Assembly (NCBI RefSeq): GCF_014649375.1
Contig: NZ_BMSX01000018.1
Location: 124,001 to 188,000, forward strand
Source of the DNA: Streptomyces aurantiogriseus
Lineage (GTDB): Bacteria; Actinomycetota; Actinomycetes; Streptomycetales; Streptomycetaceae
Reading direction: 5' to 3'
Length of the DNA: 64,000 nucleotides
Both the position numbers and the translations under genes were made by a program. Positions 8,162 through 17,678 of the stretch are shown one piece after another; position 1 is the stretch's first letter, and each line of letters opens with the position of its first letter. Under the pieces are notes generated by a model. It saw only the letters and a program-made list of their open reading frames with translations, was not told the origin of the DNA and ran no database searches.

Positions 8162-8542
8162 ATGCGGATCGGGGAGCTGTCCGAACGGACCGGAACCCCT
8201 CGCCGACTGCTGCGCTACTACGAGGAGCAGGGGCTGCTCGCCGCCGACCGCGCACCGAACGGCTACCGGGACTATCCCGAGGGCTGCGTGGACCGGGTCC
8301 TGCAGATCAGGGGACTGCTCGCCTCCGGCCTGCCGACGCGGATCATCAAGCAGATCCTGCCCTGCATCAACGACCCGCGGGCCATCCACGTCTCCGACCC
8401 CACGCCGGAGACGATCGCCACCCTGGAGGACGAGCGCCGACGCATGACCGACCGCATCGAATGCCTGCTCCGCAGCCGGGACGCCATCTCGAACTACCTC
8501 GAGGCCGTACGCCGCGCGCAGCGACCGACCGCGGCGCGCTAG
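8162..8542 (+). CDS. MerR family transcriptional regulator
   Basis: A 126-aa short MerR protein. The HTH starts at residue 1 (MRIGELSERTGTPRRLLRYY), followed by the wing with GYRDYPEGCVDRVLQIRGLL and the dimerisation helix (ATLEDERRRMTDRIECLLRS). There is little C-terminal effector domain, so an effector would bind at the dimer interface. ATG 8162 is preceded by GAGG with 8-nt spacing; a GTG 9 nt upstream is possible. It is divergent from the DHA1 exporter and probably controls it. Confidence 0.9.
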   Translation: MRIGELSERTGTPRRLLRYYEEQGLLAADRAPNGYRDYPEGCVDRVLQIRGLLASGLPTRIIKQILPCINDPRAIHVSDPTPETIATLEDERRRMTDRIECLLRSRDAISNYLEAVRRAQRPTAAR

Positions 8543-8593
8543 ATCTCGCCGTCCTCGATCTGGCAGCAGAGGGCGTGCGGCGCGATGCGAGCC

Positions 8594-9430
8594 CTACCCG
8601 CGCGACCGCGGCTCCGTGGCGGTCAGCTTCCCCCACACGACCAGGCGGTACCGCGAGGTGTACTCGGGTGTGCAGGTGGTGAGGGTGAGGTAGCGGCCGG
8701 GGTTGTCGTAGCCGTAGGAGGGCCTGGTGAGGGAACGCGGTACGGGCTGGATCACGCCCGCGTCACGGGGTGAGGTGCGCGGCAGGATCACGTCGACCGT
8801 GTACGTGTAGGTCGCGTTCCTGGTCTCCACCTCGACCTTGTCGCCCTTCTTGAGGCGGTTGAGGTACCGGAACGGCTCGCCGTGGGTGTTGCGGTGCCCG
8901 GCGAGGGCGAAGTTGCCTGCCTGGCCCGGCTGTTGGGTGTGGCTGTAGTGGCCGGCGTACCCCTTGTTGAGGACCTTCTGCTTGCTGGTGCCCTCGGCGA
9001 CGGGGACGCGGAGGTCGAGGCGGGGGATGCGCAGGACGGCGTAGGCCTGGGAGGGCCGAGGGCCGGCACCGGACGACAAGCCCTCCGCGCCACCGCCGGA
9101 CCGCGCGGGCGTACGACCGCTGCCGGAACCGGAGTCGGAGCCATCGTCACCGGTGGCGTCACCGGCACCGGAGTCCGGTCCGGAGCCGCCGTCACCGACG
9201 GTGTCACCGGCCCCGCCGGCCTCCCACTCCCGCTCCAGCGCCTCCACCCTCCGCTCGGCCCCGTCCTTCGCCTCCCGGTTGGTCCACCACAGCTGATGGG
9301 CGACGAGGAGGAGGACCAACGCCCCGGCGGTGACGAGGAGTTCGGCGCCGCTCCAGAGCACCCGCCGGTACCGGGCGCGCCGCCGCCGGGTGCTGTGCTG
9401 TACGAGGGGAATCCGCACGCGGGGCACCAT
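8594..9430 (-). CDS. Class E sortase
   Basis: A 278-aa membrane-anchored transpeptidase. One TM helix (about residues 29-46) is followed by a Gly/Ser/Asp-rich linker (about 70-110) and the sortase barrel. The catalytic His lies in NFALAGHRNTHG, the catalytic Cys in TLTTCTP, and the Arg in YTSRYRLVVWG. Class E enzymes of actinomycetes attach LAxTG proteins to peptidoglycan; a matching LASTG protein is encoded at 51.7-53.2 kb. The start ATG at 9430 has no good Shine-Dalgarno, so a start a few codons further in is possible. The repetitive linker is unusually long. Confidence 0.9.
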   Translation of the reverse strand: MVPRVRIPLVQHSTRRRRARYRRVLWSGAELLVTAGALVLLLVAHQLWWTNREAKDGAERRVEALEREWEAGGAGDTVGDGGSGPDSGAGDATGDDGSDSGSGSGRTPARSGGGAEGLSSGAGPRPSQAYAVLRIPRLDLRVPVAEGTSKQKVLNKGYAGHYSHTQQPGQAGNFALAGHRNTHGEPFRYLNRLKKGDKVEVETRNATYTYTVDVILPRTSPRDAGVIQPVPRSLTRPSYGYDNPGRYLTLTTCTPEYTSRYRLVVWGKLTATEPRSRG

Positions 9431-9680
9431 AAGGGGAGCGGCACAAGGTCTCCAGCCCCGTACACGACAGGCCTTGCTGTTCGCCCCCTCGAACCGCCCA
9501 GGGAGGCTTCCTCCTTGGCTTCCTCCACAGGTTTGAGAAAGGGCTGTCGGAACCCTCGACAACACCACACACCACACCCGATGCTTCGTGACGCATCCGA
9601 TGACGCCGGTTGGGACGACCGGCGGGACGGGCCTGCCGGGACGGCCGGGCCCGGTCTCGGTCGAGCGAAGCGGAGAAGTC

Positions 9681-11156
9681 ATGATCCGACGCAGAACCCT
9701 GCTGGCGGCCACGGGCGGCGCCCTCCTCGGCAGCGCGATGGCGACGGGCACGGCCCACGCCGACGCCACGATCGCCGTCACCCCGTCGACGACGTACGGC
9801 ACCTGGGAGGGCTGGGGCACCTCCCTCGCCTGGTGGGCCAACGTCTTCGGCTCCCGGAACGACTTCGCCGACATCTTCTTCACGACCAAGTCGGTGGCGT
9901 ACGGCGGCCGGACCCTGCCCGGCCTGGGCCTGAACATCGCCCGCTACAACCTCGGGGCGTGCAGCTGGAACAGCGTGGGCGGCGAGACCATGGTCGCCTC
10001 CCCCAACATCCCCGGCTTCAAGCAGATCGAGGGCTTCTGGCAGGACTGGAACAACGAGGACCCCACCTCCTCCGCCTGGGACTGGACCGCGGACGCCAAC
10101 CAGCGCGCGATGCTGGTGAAGGCGGTGCAACGGGGCGCGACCACCGAGCTGTTCGCCAACTCCCCCATGTGGTGGATGTGCCTGAACCACAACCCCTCGG
10201 GCGCCGCGGGCGGCGGCAACAACCTCCAGTCCTGGAACTACCGCCAGCACGCCTCCCACCTGGCCGCCGTCGCCCTGTACGCCAAGAACAACTGGGGCGT
10301 GAACTTCGCGACGGTCGACCCCTTCAACGAGCCCTCGTCGTCCTGGTGGACGGCCACGGGCACGCAGGAGGGCTGCCACATGGACGCGACGGTCCAGGCG
10401 GCCGTACTTCCCTACATGCGCAGCGAGTTGGACAAGCGGGGCCTGACGGGCGTCCGTATCTCGGCCTCCGACGAGACGAACTACGACACGGCCCGCTCGA
10501 CGTGGGCGGCGTTCGGCTCCTCGACGAAGGCCCTGGTGAGCCAGGTCAACGTGCACGGCTACCAGGGCTCGGGCGGCCGCCGCGACCTGCTCTACACGGA
10601 CGTGGTGACGACGTCCGGCAAGAAGCTGTGGAACTCGGAGACCGGCGACAACGACGGCACCGGCCTCACCATGGCGAGCAACTTGCTCTACGACTTCCGC
10701 TGGCTGCACCCGACGGCCTGGGTGTACTGGCAGGTCATGGACCCGACGGCGAACTGGGCCATGATCGCGTACGACGCGAACACCCTCCAGCCCGGCGCGG
10801 TCACCACGAAGTACTACGTGATGGCCCAGTTCAGCCGGCACATCCGGCCCGGTATGACCATCCTCGACACAGGCGTGAGCTACGCCGTGGCCGCGCTGGA
10901 CCGGACGGCCAGGCGCCTGGTGATCGTGGCGGCGAACACGTCGTCGTCGGCCCAGACCCTGACGTTCGACCTGTCCCGTTTCTCCACGGTGACCGGCGGC
11001 TCGGGCGGCCTCGTCCCCCGCTGGAACACGGTGACGAACGGCTCCGGCGACCTCTACACCGCCCGCTCCGACCGCTTCCTGAGCGGGAAGACGGTGAGCG
11101 TGCCGTTCGCGGCGGGGGCGGTGCAGACGTTGCAGGTGGACGGGGTGACGGTGTAA
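9681..11156 (+). CDS. Secreted GH30-family glycoside hydrolase (endo-beta-1,6-galactanase-like)
   Basis: A 491-aa secreted enzyme. A Tat signal (MIRRRTLLAATGGALLG) ends near AHA-DA, residues 26-29. The mature chain begins with TYGTWEGWGTSLAWWA, the strand typical of the GH30 barrel. Catalytic candidates are E217 in PFNEPSSSWW (acid/base) and E320 in LWNSETGDND (nucleophile), both at the expected barrel strand ends. The last 90 residues form the side beta-domain. ATG 9681 has GGAG upstream and sits at the signal start. It likely degrades plant or fungal galactan-type chains. Family assignment is firm; the exact linkage is inferred. Confidence 0.85.
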   Translation: MIRRRTLLAATGGALLGSAMATGTAHADATIAVTPSTTYGTWEGWGTSLAWWANVFGSRNDFADIFFTTKSVAYGGRTLPGLGLNIARYNLGACSWNSVGGETMVASPNIPGFKQIEGFWQDWNNEDPTSSAWDWTADANQRAMLVKAVQRGATTELFANSPMWWMCLNHNPSGAAGGGNNLQSWNYRQHASHLAAVALYAKNNWGVNFATVDPFNEPSSSWWTATGTQEGCHMDATVQAAVLPYMRSELDKRGLTGVRISASDETNYDTARSTWAAFGSSTKALVSQVNVHGYQGSGGRRDLLYTDVVTTSGKKLWNSETGDNDGTGLTMASNLLYDFRWLHPTAWVYWQVMDPTANWAMIAYDANTLQPGAVTTKYYVMAQFSRHIRPGMTILDTGVSYAVAALDRTARRLVIVAANTSSSAQTLTFDLSRFSTVTGGSGGLVPRWNTVTNGSGDLYTARSDRFLSGKTVSVPFAAGAVQTLQVDGVTV

Positions 11157-11255
11157 GCGCCTGGGGCGTAGGGGTAGGGGGCCGTACGCCGGCTGCGGCC
11201 CCCTGGCCTGCAGATACCTCTCCTTTTGTCACCGGGCGGCAGTACGGTGTCCCTC

Positions 11256-12275
11256 ATGCGCCCCGACACGCCTGCCGAGAACGTCGACCACACCGCCGAA
11301 GCGGCACGCCTGGAGCGGACCGCCGGCCTGTATCCCGCGGACGCCGAGGCCCTGCTCCTCCAGGCCGCCGCCCACCTGGAACTGTCCGGCGACCGCCCCG
11401 CCGCGACGACCCTCTACGACCGCCTGCTGTCCTCTCCGGACACCCTGGAGAACCCGCATCTGGTACGGGCCCTCAAGGCGTCCAACCTCTGGGAGTACGG
11501 CCACGAGGCGGAGGCCAGAGCCATCATCGAGGGCATCCGCACGACGGCACCCCGCGACCCGGCCCCCTGGGTGATCGTCGCGGAGGCGTTGGAGTCCCAC
11601 GACGAGCTGGAGGCGGCGCAGGAGACGTTCACGGAGGGTGTCCGCCTGCTCCTGACGGACGTGGCGGAACCCTCGTACTCGACGCATCCACTGCTGTTCG
11701 GCCGCCACCGGGTACGGCGGATGCTGGGCGCCGCCCACGACGAGTGGGACATGCTGGCGGACACCCTGCACTCCTCACCGGTCTCCCTGGACGAGCTCCA
11801 CGACCCGAAGCGGGTCTGGTCCCTCGGCTCCGACAACCCCCTGGAACTGCAGGCGGAGATCTCACGACTGCAGGCCGAGCTGGGCGCCTACCGACAGGCC
11901 CTGTCCCGCCCCTTCCCGGTGGCCGTGCTGCACTGGCCGGCGGGGGAGCTGGCGGAGCTGGTGGCCGCTTACCCGTCGCTCGCGGTGGAGTACCCCTCGC
12001 ACAAGGAGCACCTGGCGTCGATAGAGGGGGCACTGCGGGAGCTGGCGGCCAGCGGGACGCCGAACCTGGGCATCGTCACGGGGACTGTGCCGTCGTACGA
12101 GGCGTTCGCGGCCTCGGAGGGGGCTTCGCCTTCGGATGTGGCGCTGCTGCCGCAGTACGCGACGACGCTGGCGGCGAGGGGACGAGCGGTGGCCTGGCCG
12201 CCGCAGAGGGGGGCTGATTGCTGGTGTGGGGTGGGGCAGGCGTATGAGGGGTGCCACGGGAGTACGCAGGCATAG
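11256..12275 (+). CDS. SEC-C metal-binding domain protein with tetratricopeptide-like N-terminus
   Basis: A 339-aa cytoplasmic protein. Residues 1-170 are helical, with TPR-like repeats (DAEALLLQAAAHLELSG, RALKASNLWEYGHEAEAR, WVIVAEALESHDELEAA). The C-terminus carries a SEC-C zinc motif, CWCGVGQAYEGCH. Such motifs bind zinc and often mediate protein contacts, as in SecA tails, but this protein has no SecA domains. The ATG at 11256 was chosen because the upstream extension is basic intergenic sequence. It stands alone between a secreted glycosidase and a DUF3592 protein. The role is unknown. Confidence 0.75.
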   Translation: MRPDTPAENVDHTAEAARLERTAGLYPADAEALLLQAAAHLELSGDRPAATTLYDRLLSSPDTLENPHLVRALKASNLWEYGHEAEARAIIEGIRTTAPRDPAPWVIVAEALESHDELEAAQETFTEGVRLLLTDVAEPSYSTHPLLFGRHRVRRMLGAAHDEWDMLADTLHSSPVSLDELHDPKRVWSLGSDNPLELQAEISRLQAELGAYRQALSRPFPVAVLHWPAGELAELVAAYPSLAVEYPSHKEHLASIEGALRELAASGTPNLGIVTGTVPSYEAFAASEGASPSDVALLPQYATTLAARGRAVAWPPQRGADCWCGVGQAYEGCHGSTQA

Positions 12276-12317
12276 GCGTATGCATAAGGCGGACCGCACC
12301 ACCCAAGGCAGGCCACG

Positions 12318-12737
12318 GTGACCCAGCCATGGCTGACGTTCGCCTTGATCTTCGCCGCGGGCTGGCTGGCCTACGGCCTCCGCGTCACCCTGGGCGCCCT
12401 CCGAGGACGCGCAGGCCTACGGCGGCTCGGCGTCCGGGGGACGCGTACGGAGGGCGAGGTCGCCCGGGGGCCGCGCCGCGAAGGGGATGTGATGCACCCT
12501 GCCCAGGTCCGCTATCGGGCGGGGCCCCGGGACCAGACGTACCGACGGGCACCCCTGAACGCGGACCTGCATGTGCTTCGGGTCGGGTACGAGGTGGTGG
12601 TGCGGTACGACCCTGCGGATCCTCGACGGGTTGTCGTTGTGCGCACGCAGGCGTCGTTCAGTCCCTATACATACCTGGTGTGTGGGGTGGCGTTGTGCTT
12701 GTTCGGGGTGGGGTTGGGGCTGTGGAGCCTGGTGTGA
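12318..12737 (+). CDS. DUF3592 membrane protein
   Basis: A 139-aa protein with a TM helix at each end (about residues 5-25 and 117-138). Between them is a soluble beta domain (GTRTEGEVARGPR, HPAQVRYRAG, VGYEVVVRYDPADPRRVVV), the hallmark of DUF3592. GTG start at 12318, 42 bp after the SEC-C gene, so the two may be cotranscribed. The function is unknown. It is the last ordinary gene before the defence island. Confidence 0.78.
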   Translation: MTQPWLTFALIFAAGWLAYGLRVTLGALRGRAGLRRLGVRGTRTEGEVARGPRREGDVMHPAQVRYRAGPRDQTYRRAPLNADLHVLRVGYEVVVRYDPADPRRVVVVRTQASFSPYTYLVCGVALCLFGVGLGLWSLV

Positions 12738-13034
12738 GGAAGGCCCGCCAGGCCGCCCGGCGTGCCACCAGGCCGGGTGGCGCCCTGTCACGCCGGCTCG
12801 CAACGCAGCCGACGCCCACGGCCACCCGCCTCAGGCGCCCGCCGCTCCTCCGGAACCACGCCGGGGCTCCCGGCAATCCGTCGCCGACAAGGGATGCGCA
12901 CAAGCCGGATATTTGAGAAACATCCTTGGCCAAAGCTGCCGACAAATAAGGGACTTATCGCCCGCGTTCTGCACCCACCTCCCTCTATGTCCAACCTTTG
13001 CAGTACGGTCACACTCTCCGTCTGTTGTATGTAA

Positions 13035-13061
13035 GGGGCTGCTACTTCGTGAAGCAGCCCC
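13035..13061 (+). promoter_or_regulatory. Hairpin in the leader of the first defence gene
   Basis: The 345-bp gap 12738-13083 holds no gene. Near its end GGGGCTGCT (13035-13043) and AGCAGCCCC (13053-13061) form a perfect 9-bp stem with a 9-nt loop, 22 bp before the first defence ATG. No T-run follows, so it may terminate read-through from upstream or affect translation. The ATG is preceded by GAGGAAG. No convincing promoter is seen. Confidence 0.5.
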
Positions 13062-13083
13062 TGACCTGTGCATTTGAGGAAGC

Positions 13084-14637
13084 ATGCCCTACGAGTCCGG
13101 CACCGACTGGCAGTACGACGTCCCCACGACCGGTAGCACGCACTTGCCGCCAGATGCGGGCTACGGCAGGGCTCTGACCAACCAGGGCTATGGCTTCGAG
13201 GTCGCCGTCGCAGACCTCATCGACAACTCCATCGACGCCGACGCCGACAAGATCGTCGTGCACTTCCTGCGTGACGCCGACCGGATCCTCACGCTGTTGA
13301 TCATCGACAACGGCAAGGGCATGGACGAGGCCGGTCTGGACGCCGCGATGACGGTGGGACGCCGCCGTGACTACGGCGAGGGTGCGCTCGGCATGTACGG
13401 CACGGGCCTGAAGGCCGCTTCGCTCTCCCATGCTTCTTCACTCACGGTGGTCAGCCGCACCAGGCGAAGCCGAGCCTCGGGGCGCCGCCTTACCGCAGAG
13501 GGCATCGAGGACAGCTTCCGCTGCGACACCGTCGACCCGCGGTACGCGCAGGATCTCGTAGACCGCTACGACGGGATCATCGAGTGGCAGGGCACCGTCG
13601 TGCGCTGGGATGGCGTGCGGGCCTTTGAGACAGTCGCGCGCGGCCAGAGCGACCAGTTCCTGTCCAAGGCGATATCCCGTCTTGAGACCCACCTTGGCCT
13701 CTACCTGCACCGGTATCTGCAGCGCGGTCTCAAGCTCGACATAGCTGTATGGGACGTGAGCAGCGGGGAGCGCGGCCTCGGCGAGGAAGTGGACCACATC
13801 GCCGTAGAAGCCCTGGACCCGTTCGGGTACAAGGTGCCGGGCAAGCCGGGCTACCCCCGCGAGTTCATGGCGCCGGTGGAAGGTCTGGGAGACCTGCGCC
13901 TGACCGCCCACATCTGGCCTGCCAAGTCCAAGCAGGCCGGCTTCCGCCAGATCGGCTCACTCACGGAGAGACAAGGCTTCTACTTCTACCGGAACGACCG
14001 CCTCGTGCAGGCGGGAGGATGGAACGGCTGGCGGAACCCTGAGGGGCATCATGTTCTCGCCCGGGTCGCGGTCGACCTTCCGTCCCGCGAGAACAACGTC
14101 CTGAGCCTCGACGTGAAGAAGGAGAGCGTCACCGTCACTCCAGCCTTCACCGACGGGCTCGATAAAGCGGTGGACTCCAAGGGGCACACTTTCCGGAGCT
14201 ACCTGCTGGATGCCGAGACCGCCTACAGAGACGGTTCGAGGCGAAACGAGATCGTCCGCAAGCCTGTCACTCCCCCGGGCAAGGGTCTGGATCCCAAGGT
14301 CAAGCGGGTCGTCAAGGAAGAGCTGCCTGAGAAGCCGGGCGAGGAACCGATCACCTTCACCTGGGGTGCGCTTCCCCCCAACCAGTTCTTCGACCTGGAC
14401 CGCGAGCGCAATTCGGTCATCCTCAACAAGGCCTACCGGGAGGACTTCAACGACGGCAGGCGCGGCGGCGCGAACGACGCCCCTGTCACGAAGACCTTGC
14501 TGTACCTGCTTCTTGAGGACTGCTTCGGGCTCGGGCGCTGGGAGCGCAGTCGCCAAGACCGTCTGGACTACTGGAACACCATCCTCCTGGCTTCGGTGGA
14601 CGCACAGCGCACGCGGCGTGCGCAGGAACTCTCCTGA
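13084..14637 (+). CDS. MORC/MutL-like GHKL ATPase of an R-M type defence system
   Basis: A 517-aa ATPase, first gene of module 1. The GHKL nucleotide site is complete: E39 and ADLIDNSIDA (N-box, 43-52), IIDNGKGM (73-80) and GMYGTGLKAASL (103-114). The last motif is typical of MORC-type rather than classical MutL proteins. A second S5-like half follows, with a conserved RENNVLSLDVKKE stretch near residue 340, then a helical C-terminal region. MutL/MORC homologues beside Z1 ATPases, Vsr-like nucleases and C5-methylases were described by Iyer, Abhiman and Aravind (2008) as predicted restriction-modification systems, and this gene order fits. It probably works as an ATP-gated clamp; no own nuclease motif is visible. 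It is followed by the Z1 gene after 59 bp. Confidence 0.85.
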   Translation: MPYESGTDWQYDVPTTGSTHLPPDAGYGRALTNQGYGFEVAVADLIDNSIDADADKIVVHFLRDADRILTLLIIDNGKGMDEAGLDAAMTVGRRRDYGEGALGMYGTGLKAASLSHASSLTVVSRTRRSRASGRRLTAEGIEDSFRCDTVDPRYAQDLVDRYDGIIEWQGTVVRWDGVRAFETVARGQSDQFLSKAISRLETHLGLYLHRYLQRGLKLDIAVWDVSSGERGLGEEVDHIAVEALDPFGYKVPGKPGYPREFMAPVEGLGDLRLTAHIWPAKSKQAGFRQIGSLTERQGFYFYRNDRLVQAGGWNGWRNPEGHHVLARVAVDLPSRENNVLSLDVKKESVTVTPAFTDGLDKAVDSKGHTFRSYLLDAETAYRDGSRRNEIVRKPVTPPGKGLDPKVKRVVKEELPEKPGEEPITFTWGALPPNQFFDLDRERNSVILNKAYREDFNDGRRGGANDAPVTKTLLYLLLEDCFGLGRWERSRQDRLDYWNTILLASVDAQRTRRAQELS

Positions 14638-14696
14638 CACCAGCGGCGCAGTCATTCCTGTTTTCACCTCTTGATGCGGACTGAGGACTTCTCCAC

Positions 14697-17666
14697 ATGA
14701 GCGACACCCCAGCCGACGTGCTCCTCGAAATTCACACCCACGCACTGGCCGGCATGCTGAACGTCCCCCGGCACTTCGCGCGTTGGGCTGCTCTCGCAGC
14801 CGACGAGGACTATCCGGACGCCGACCTGAGCGAGGAACTGTTCCACGATTGCCTCGTCAACGGCGACGAGGCACTCAGAGCCCTGTGGAGCCGTCACCTC
14901 ACCGCCTGGGACTTCGCCGAAGATCCTCAGTGGGCCCTGGCGATCCCCGCCCGCACCGATGAACGGCGTACAGCCGTGTACGACCGGCTGCGGTTCGGCG
15001 TTGACTTGCGGAAGGCGCTGGACGACGCCGTACCCGTGGCGACGATTCCGGGCCCCACAGTGATCACGCGTGATTTCACGCCTTGGTACACCCCTGACCG
15101 AGCTGCCGCCCGTTCCTTCTACTGGACGTCGTACGAGCAGAAGCTCCGTGCCAAGGGCTGGTCCGATGCCGCGATCGCGAGCCTCGACGAGGCAAGCCGG
15201 GCAGTCGTCGAACGCCTCACTGATCCAGAGCAGGAGGCGGCTCGGCAGGCGAAGGGCCTGGTCGTCGGATACGTGCAGTCCGGCAAGACCGCCAACTTCA
15301 CTGGTGTCACCGCCAAGGCGATCGACGCCGGCTACCGCCTGGTCATCGTGCTGGGCGGCACGCTCAACCTGCTGCGCGCCCAGACCCAGCGCCGCCTCGA
15401 CATGGAACTGATAGGGCAGGAGAACATCCTGCGGGGCGCGGATGTCACGGATCTCGACTCACTCGTAGGCGTGGACTACGTAGGTGACGACGATGCGGAC
15501 TGGGACGAGTTCGTCCAGCACGGCGCACGCCCTTCCGTGCTCGGTGCGTTCGACATCGAGCGCCTGACGACTCGCGACAACGACTACAAGAGCCTGGCGC
15601 AAGGCATCCGGGCCCTTCAGTTCGAGAAGCGGGAACCGACCCGTCCACTGCATGATCCGGCGAATCTCCACCACGCGGCCGCCCGCATCCTGGTGGTGAA
15701 GAAGAACAAGTCCGTTCTGACCAAGCTCGTCAAGGACCTCAAACAGATTCACGGACTGCTCGGTGAGCTGCCGGCTCTGATCATCGATGACGAGTCCGAC
15801 CAGGCGTCCGTGAACACCCTGGACCCCAAGAAGTGGGAGCAGGGCAGCACGGAGCGCACGGCCATCAACGGGCTGCTCTCCCAGCTCCTCAAGCTGCTTC
15901 CGCGAGCGCAGTACGTGGGCTACACGGCCACCCCCTTCGCCAACGTCTTCATCGATCCTGGTGACGACGAGGACATCTTCCCGAGCGACTTCTTGATTTC
16001 GCTTCCTCGCCCGTCCGGATACATGGGCGTCCAGGACTTCCACGATCTCGACTTGGCGATACCACGGGACGAGCGCACCTACGCCAACTCTCAGGAGAAG
16101 GCGCACATCCGTGACATCTACGAGTCGACGGAGGACCGTCTCCAAGAGGCCATGGACGCTTTCGTCCTGTCTGGTGCGCTGAAGCTGTACCGGGCCGACC
16201 ACGGTGTGGATGACGGCCCGTTCCGGCACCACACGATGCTCGCTCATCAGTCGGTACGGAAGGACGATCACGCGGATCTCGCACTGCAGATCAATTCCAT
16301 GTGGCATCAGGCGGGTTACAGCTCGGCCGCCGGTCACGAACGTCTTGCTGCGCTGTGGGCCTCGGACTTCGCTCCGGTCAGTGAGGCACGCGCGTCCGAC
16401 CTCCCCGCTCCTGCCTCCTACGAGGAACTGCGGCCCTACGTCAATGCCGCACGCCAGCGCATCGGCTCAGGAGGGCAGCCGGTCATCGTCGTGAACGGTG
16501 ACTCCGACCGCTACTTCGACCAGCTGAACCTCGACTTCGACCGGACACCGCACGTCTGGAAGATCTTGGTAGGCGGAACCAAGCTCTCTCGCGGTTTCAC
16601 CGTGGAGGGCCTGACGATCACCTATTACCGCCGCACGACGCAGCAGGCCGACACCCTGATGCAAATGGGCCGCTGGTTCGGCTTCCGGCCCGGTTACCGG
16701 GACCTCGTACGCCTCTACATAGGACGCGAGGAGACTCTCGGCAGCGGCCGCAACGCCAAGACGGTCGACCTGTACGAGGCCTTCGAGGCGATCTGCCGCG
16801 ACGAGGAGCTCTTCCGCGAGGAACTGGCCCGCTACGCACCGCTGGTCGACGGCCGCCCGCAAGTGACGCCGGCGCAGATTCCGCCACTGGTGGGCCAGCA
16901 TCTGCCGTGGGTGAAGCCGTCGGCTCGGAACAAGATGTTCAATGCGGAGTTGGTCGAGGTGCGGTCGCCGGGTGTCTGGGAGGAGCCCACGGCCTATCCC
17001 GAGGACCCCGACGCCCTGCGCCACAACACGGAGTGCTGGGCACCGGTTCTCGGAGCTCTGTCACATGCTCCCGTTTCGCTCCACGTGGACGGCAGCCCGC
17101 AGTACGACGCGCGGGTGGGCACGGTGTCGCACAGGGACCTGCTCACGGTGCTGTGCGACCTGCGCTGGTCTGCCCCGGAGCAGTTCTCGCCCCACCTGGA
17201 GTTCCTCTTGGACGCCGGGCGGGAACCGGGCAGGATCGACGACTGGTTCGTGATCGCTCCGATGCAGACGTCCGCCCGCCGGAACGAGGCGCGCATTCTG
17301 GGGCACGGCCCCTTCTCCCTGGCCCGCCGCAGGCGCCGCCGCGGGTCTCTCTTCGGCGCGATCCGTGATCCCAAGCACGTCGCAGCGGCGAAGCGTGTGG
17401 CGGGGGCCACGAGTCTGACCGGAAACGCGACCGTCGAGCAGAACGTCCGTCCGCGTCGGGGTGCGCTCGTGATCTATCCCGTGGTGGAATCCGAACCTCG
17501 GATCGCGTCCGACGGTTCGGTCGATCCGCGCGACCTCGTCATGGGCTTCGCCTTCGTCGCCCCGTCGTCGACGGCTCAGGGCGACCGGCCTCTGGTGCGG
17601 TTCCGTGCGATCGACTCGACCAGAGCGGAAGCGGCGATAATCGACCGTGACGACATGCGTTCGTGA
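14697..17666 (+). CDS. Z1 domain superfamily II ATPase
   Basis: A 989-aa ATPase. The Walker A site is GYVQSGKTAN (about 191-200) and the Walker B site IIDDESDQAS (about 361-370). VGYTATPFANVFID near 406 is motif III. The second lobe contains GGTKLSRGFTVEGLTITYY and TLMQMGRWFGFR (about 627-665), with the arginines expected for motif VI. This is the PF10593-type Z1 layout, found next to MutL/MORC ATPases in R-M and MZA defence loci. Z1 proteins are predicted motor ATPases on DNA. About 140 residues before Walker A and 300 after the motor have no assigned domain. ATG 14697 follows the GHKL gene by 59 bp; the Vsr gene begins 12 bp after its stop. Confidence 0.88.
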   Translation: MSDTPADVLLEIHTHALAGMLNVPRHFARWAALAADEDYPDADLSEELFHDCLVNGDEALRALWSRHLTAWDFAEDPQWALAIPARTDERRTAVYDRLRFGVDLRKALDDAVPVATIPGPTVITRDFTPWYTPDRAAARSFYWTSYEQKLRAKGWSDAAIASLDEASRAVVERLTDPEQEAARQAKGLVVGYVQSGKTANFTGVTAKAIDAGYRLVIVLGGTLNLLRAQTQRRLDMELIGQENILRGADVTDLDSLVGVDYVGDDDADWDEFVQHGARPSVLGAFDIERLTTRDNDYKSLAQGIRALQFEKREPTRPLHDPANLHHAAARILVVKKNKSVLTKLVKDLKQIHGLLGELPALIIDDESDQASVNTLDPKKWEQGSTERTAINGLLSQLLKLLPRAQYVGYTATPFANVFIDPGDDEDIFPSDFLISLPRPSGYMGVQDFHDLDLAIPRDERTYANSQEKAHIRDIYESTEDRLQEAMDAFVLSGALKLYRADHGVDDGPFRHHTMLAHQSVRKDDHADLALQINSMWHQAGYSSAAGHERLAALWASDFAPVSEARASDLPAPASYEELRPYVNAARQRIGSGGQPVIVVNGDSDRYFDQLNLDFDRTPHVWKILVGGTKLSRGFTVEGLTITYYRRTTQQADTLMQMGRWFGFRPGYRDLVRLYIGREETLGSGRNAKTVDLYEAFEAICRDEELFREELARYAPLVDGRPQVTPAQIPPLVGQHLPWVKPSARNKMFNAELVEVRSPGVWEEPTAYPEDPDALRHNTECWAPVLGALSHAPVSLHVDGSPQYDARVGTVSHRDLLTVLCDLRWSAPEQFSPHLEFLLDAGREPGRIDDWFVIAPMQTSARRNEARILGHGPFSLARRRRRRGSLFGAIRDPKHVAAAKRVAGATSLTGNATVEQNVRPRRGALVIYPVVESEPRIASDGSVDPRDLVMGFAFVAPSSTAQGDRPLVRFRAIDSTRAEAAIIDRDDMRS

Positions 17667-17678
17667 GGCTCGACGACA

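Noticed and set aside
9938..12217. Long open frames overlapping the GH30 and SEC-C genes (for example a 1,111-codon + frame from 8882 and a 545-codon - frame at 9204-10841)
   Set aside because: They are shadows of high-GC coding DNA in other frames: Arg/Gly/Pro-rich, no family and no ribosome site, while the GH30 and SEC-C frames carry clear domains.
12738..13083. Attachment site or integrase scar at the left edge of the island
   Set aside because: No integrase, tRNA or direct repeat with the right edge could be found by eye; only a hairpin is seen.
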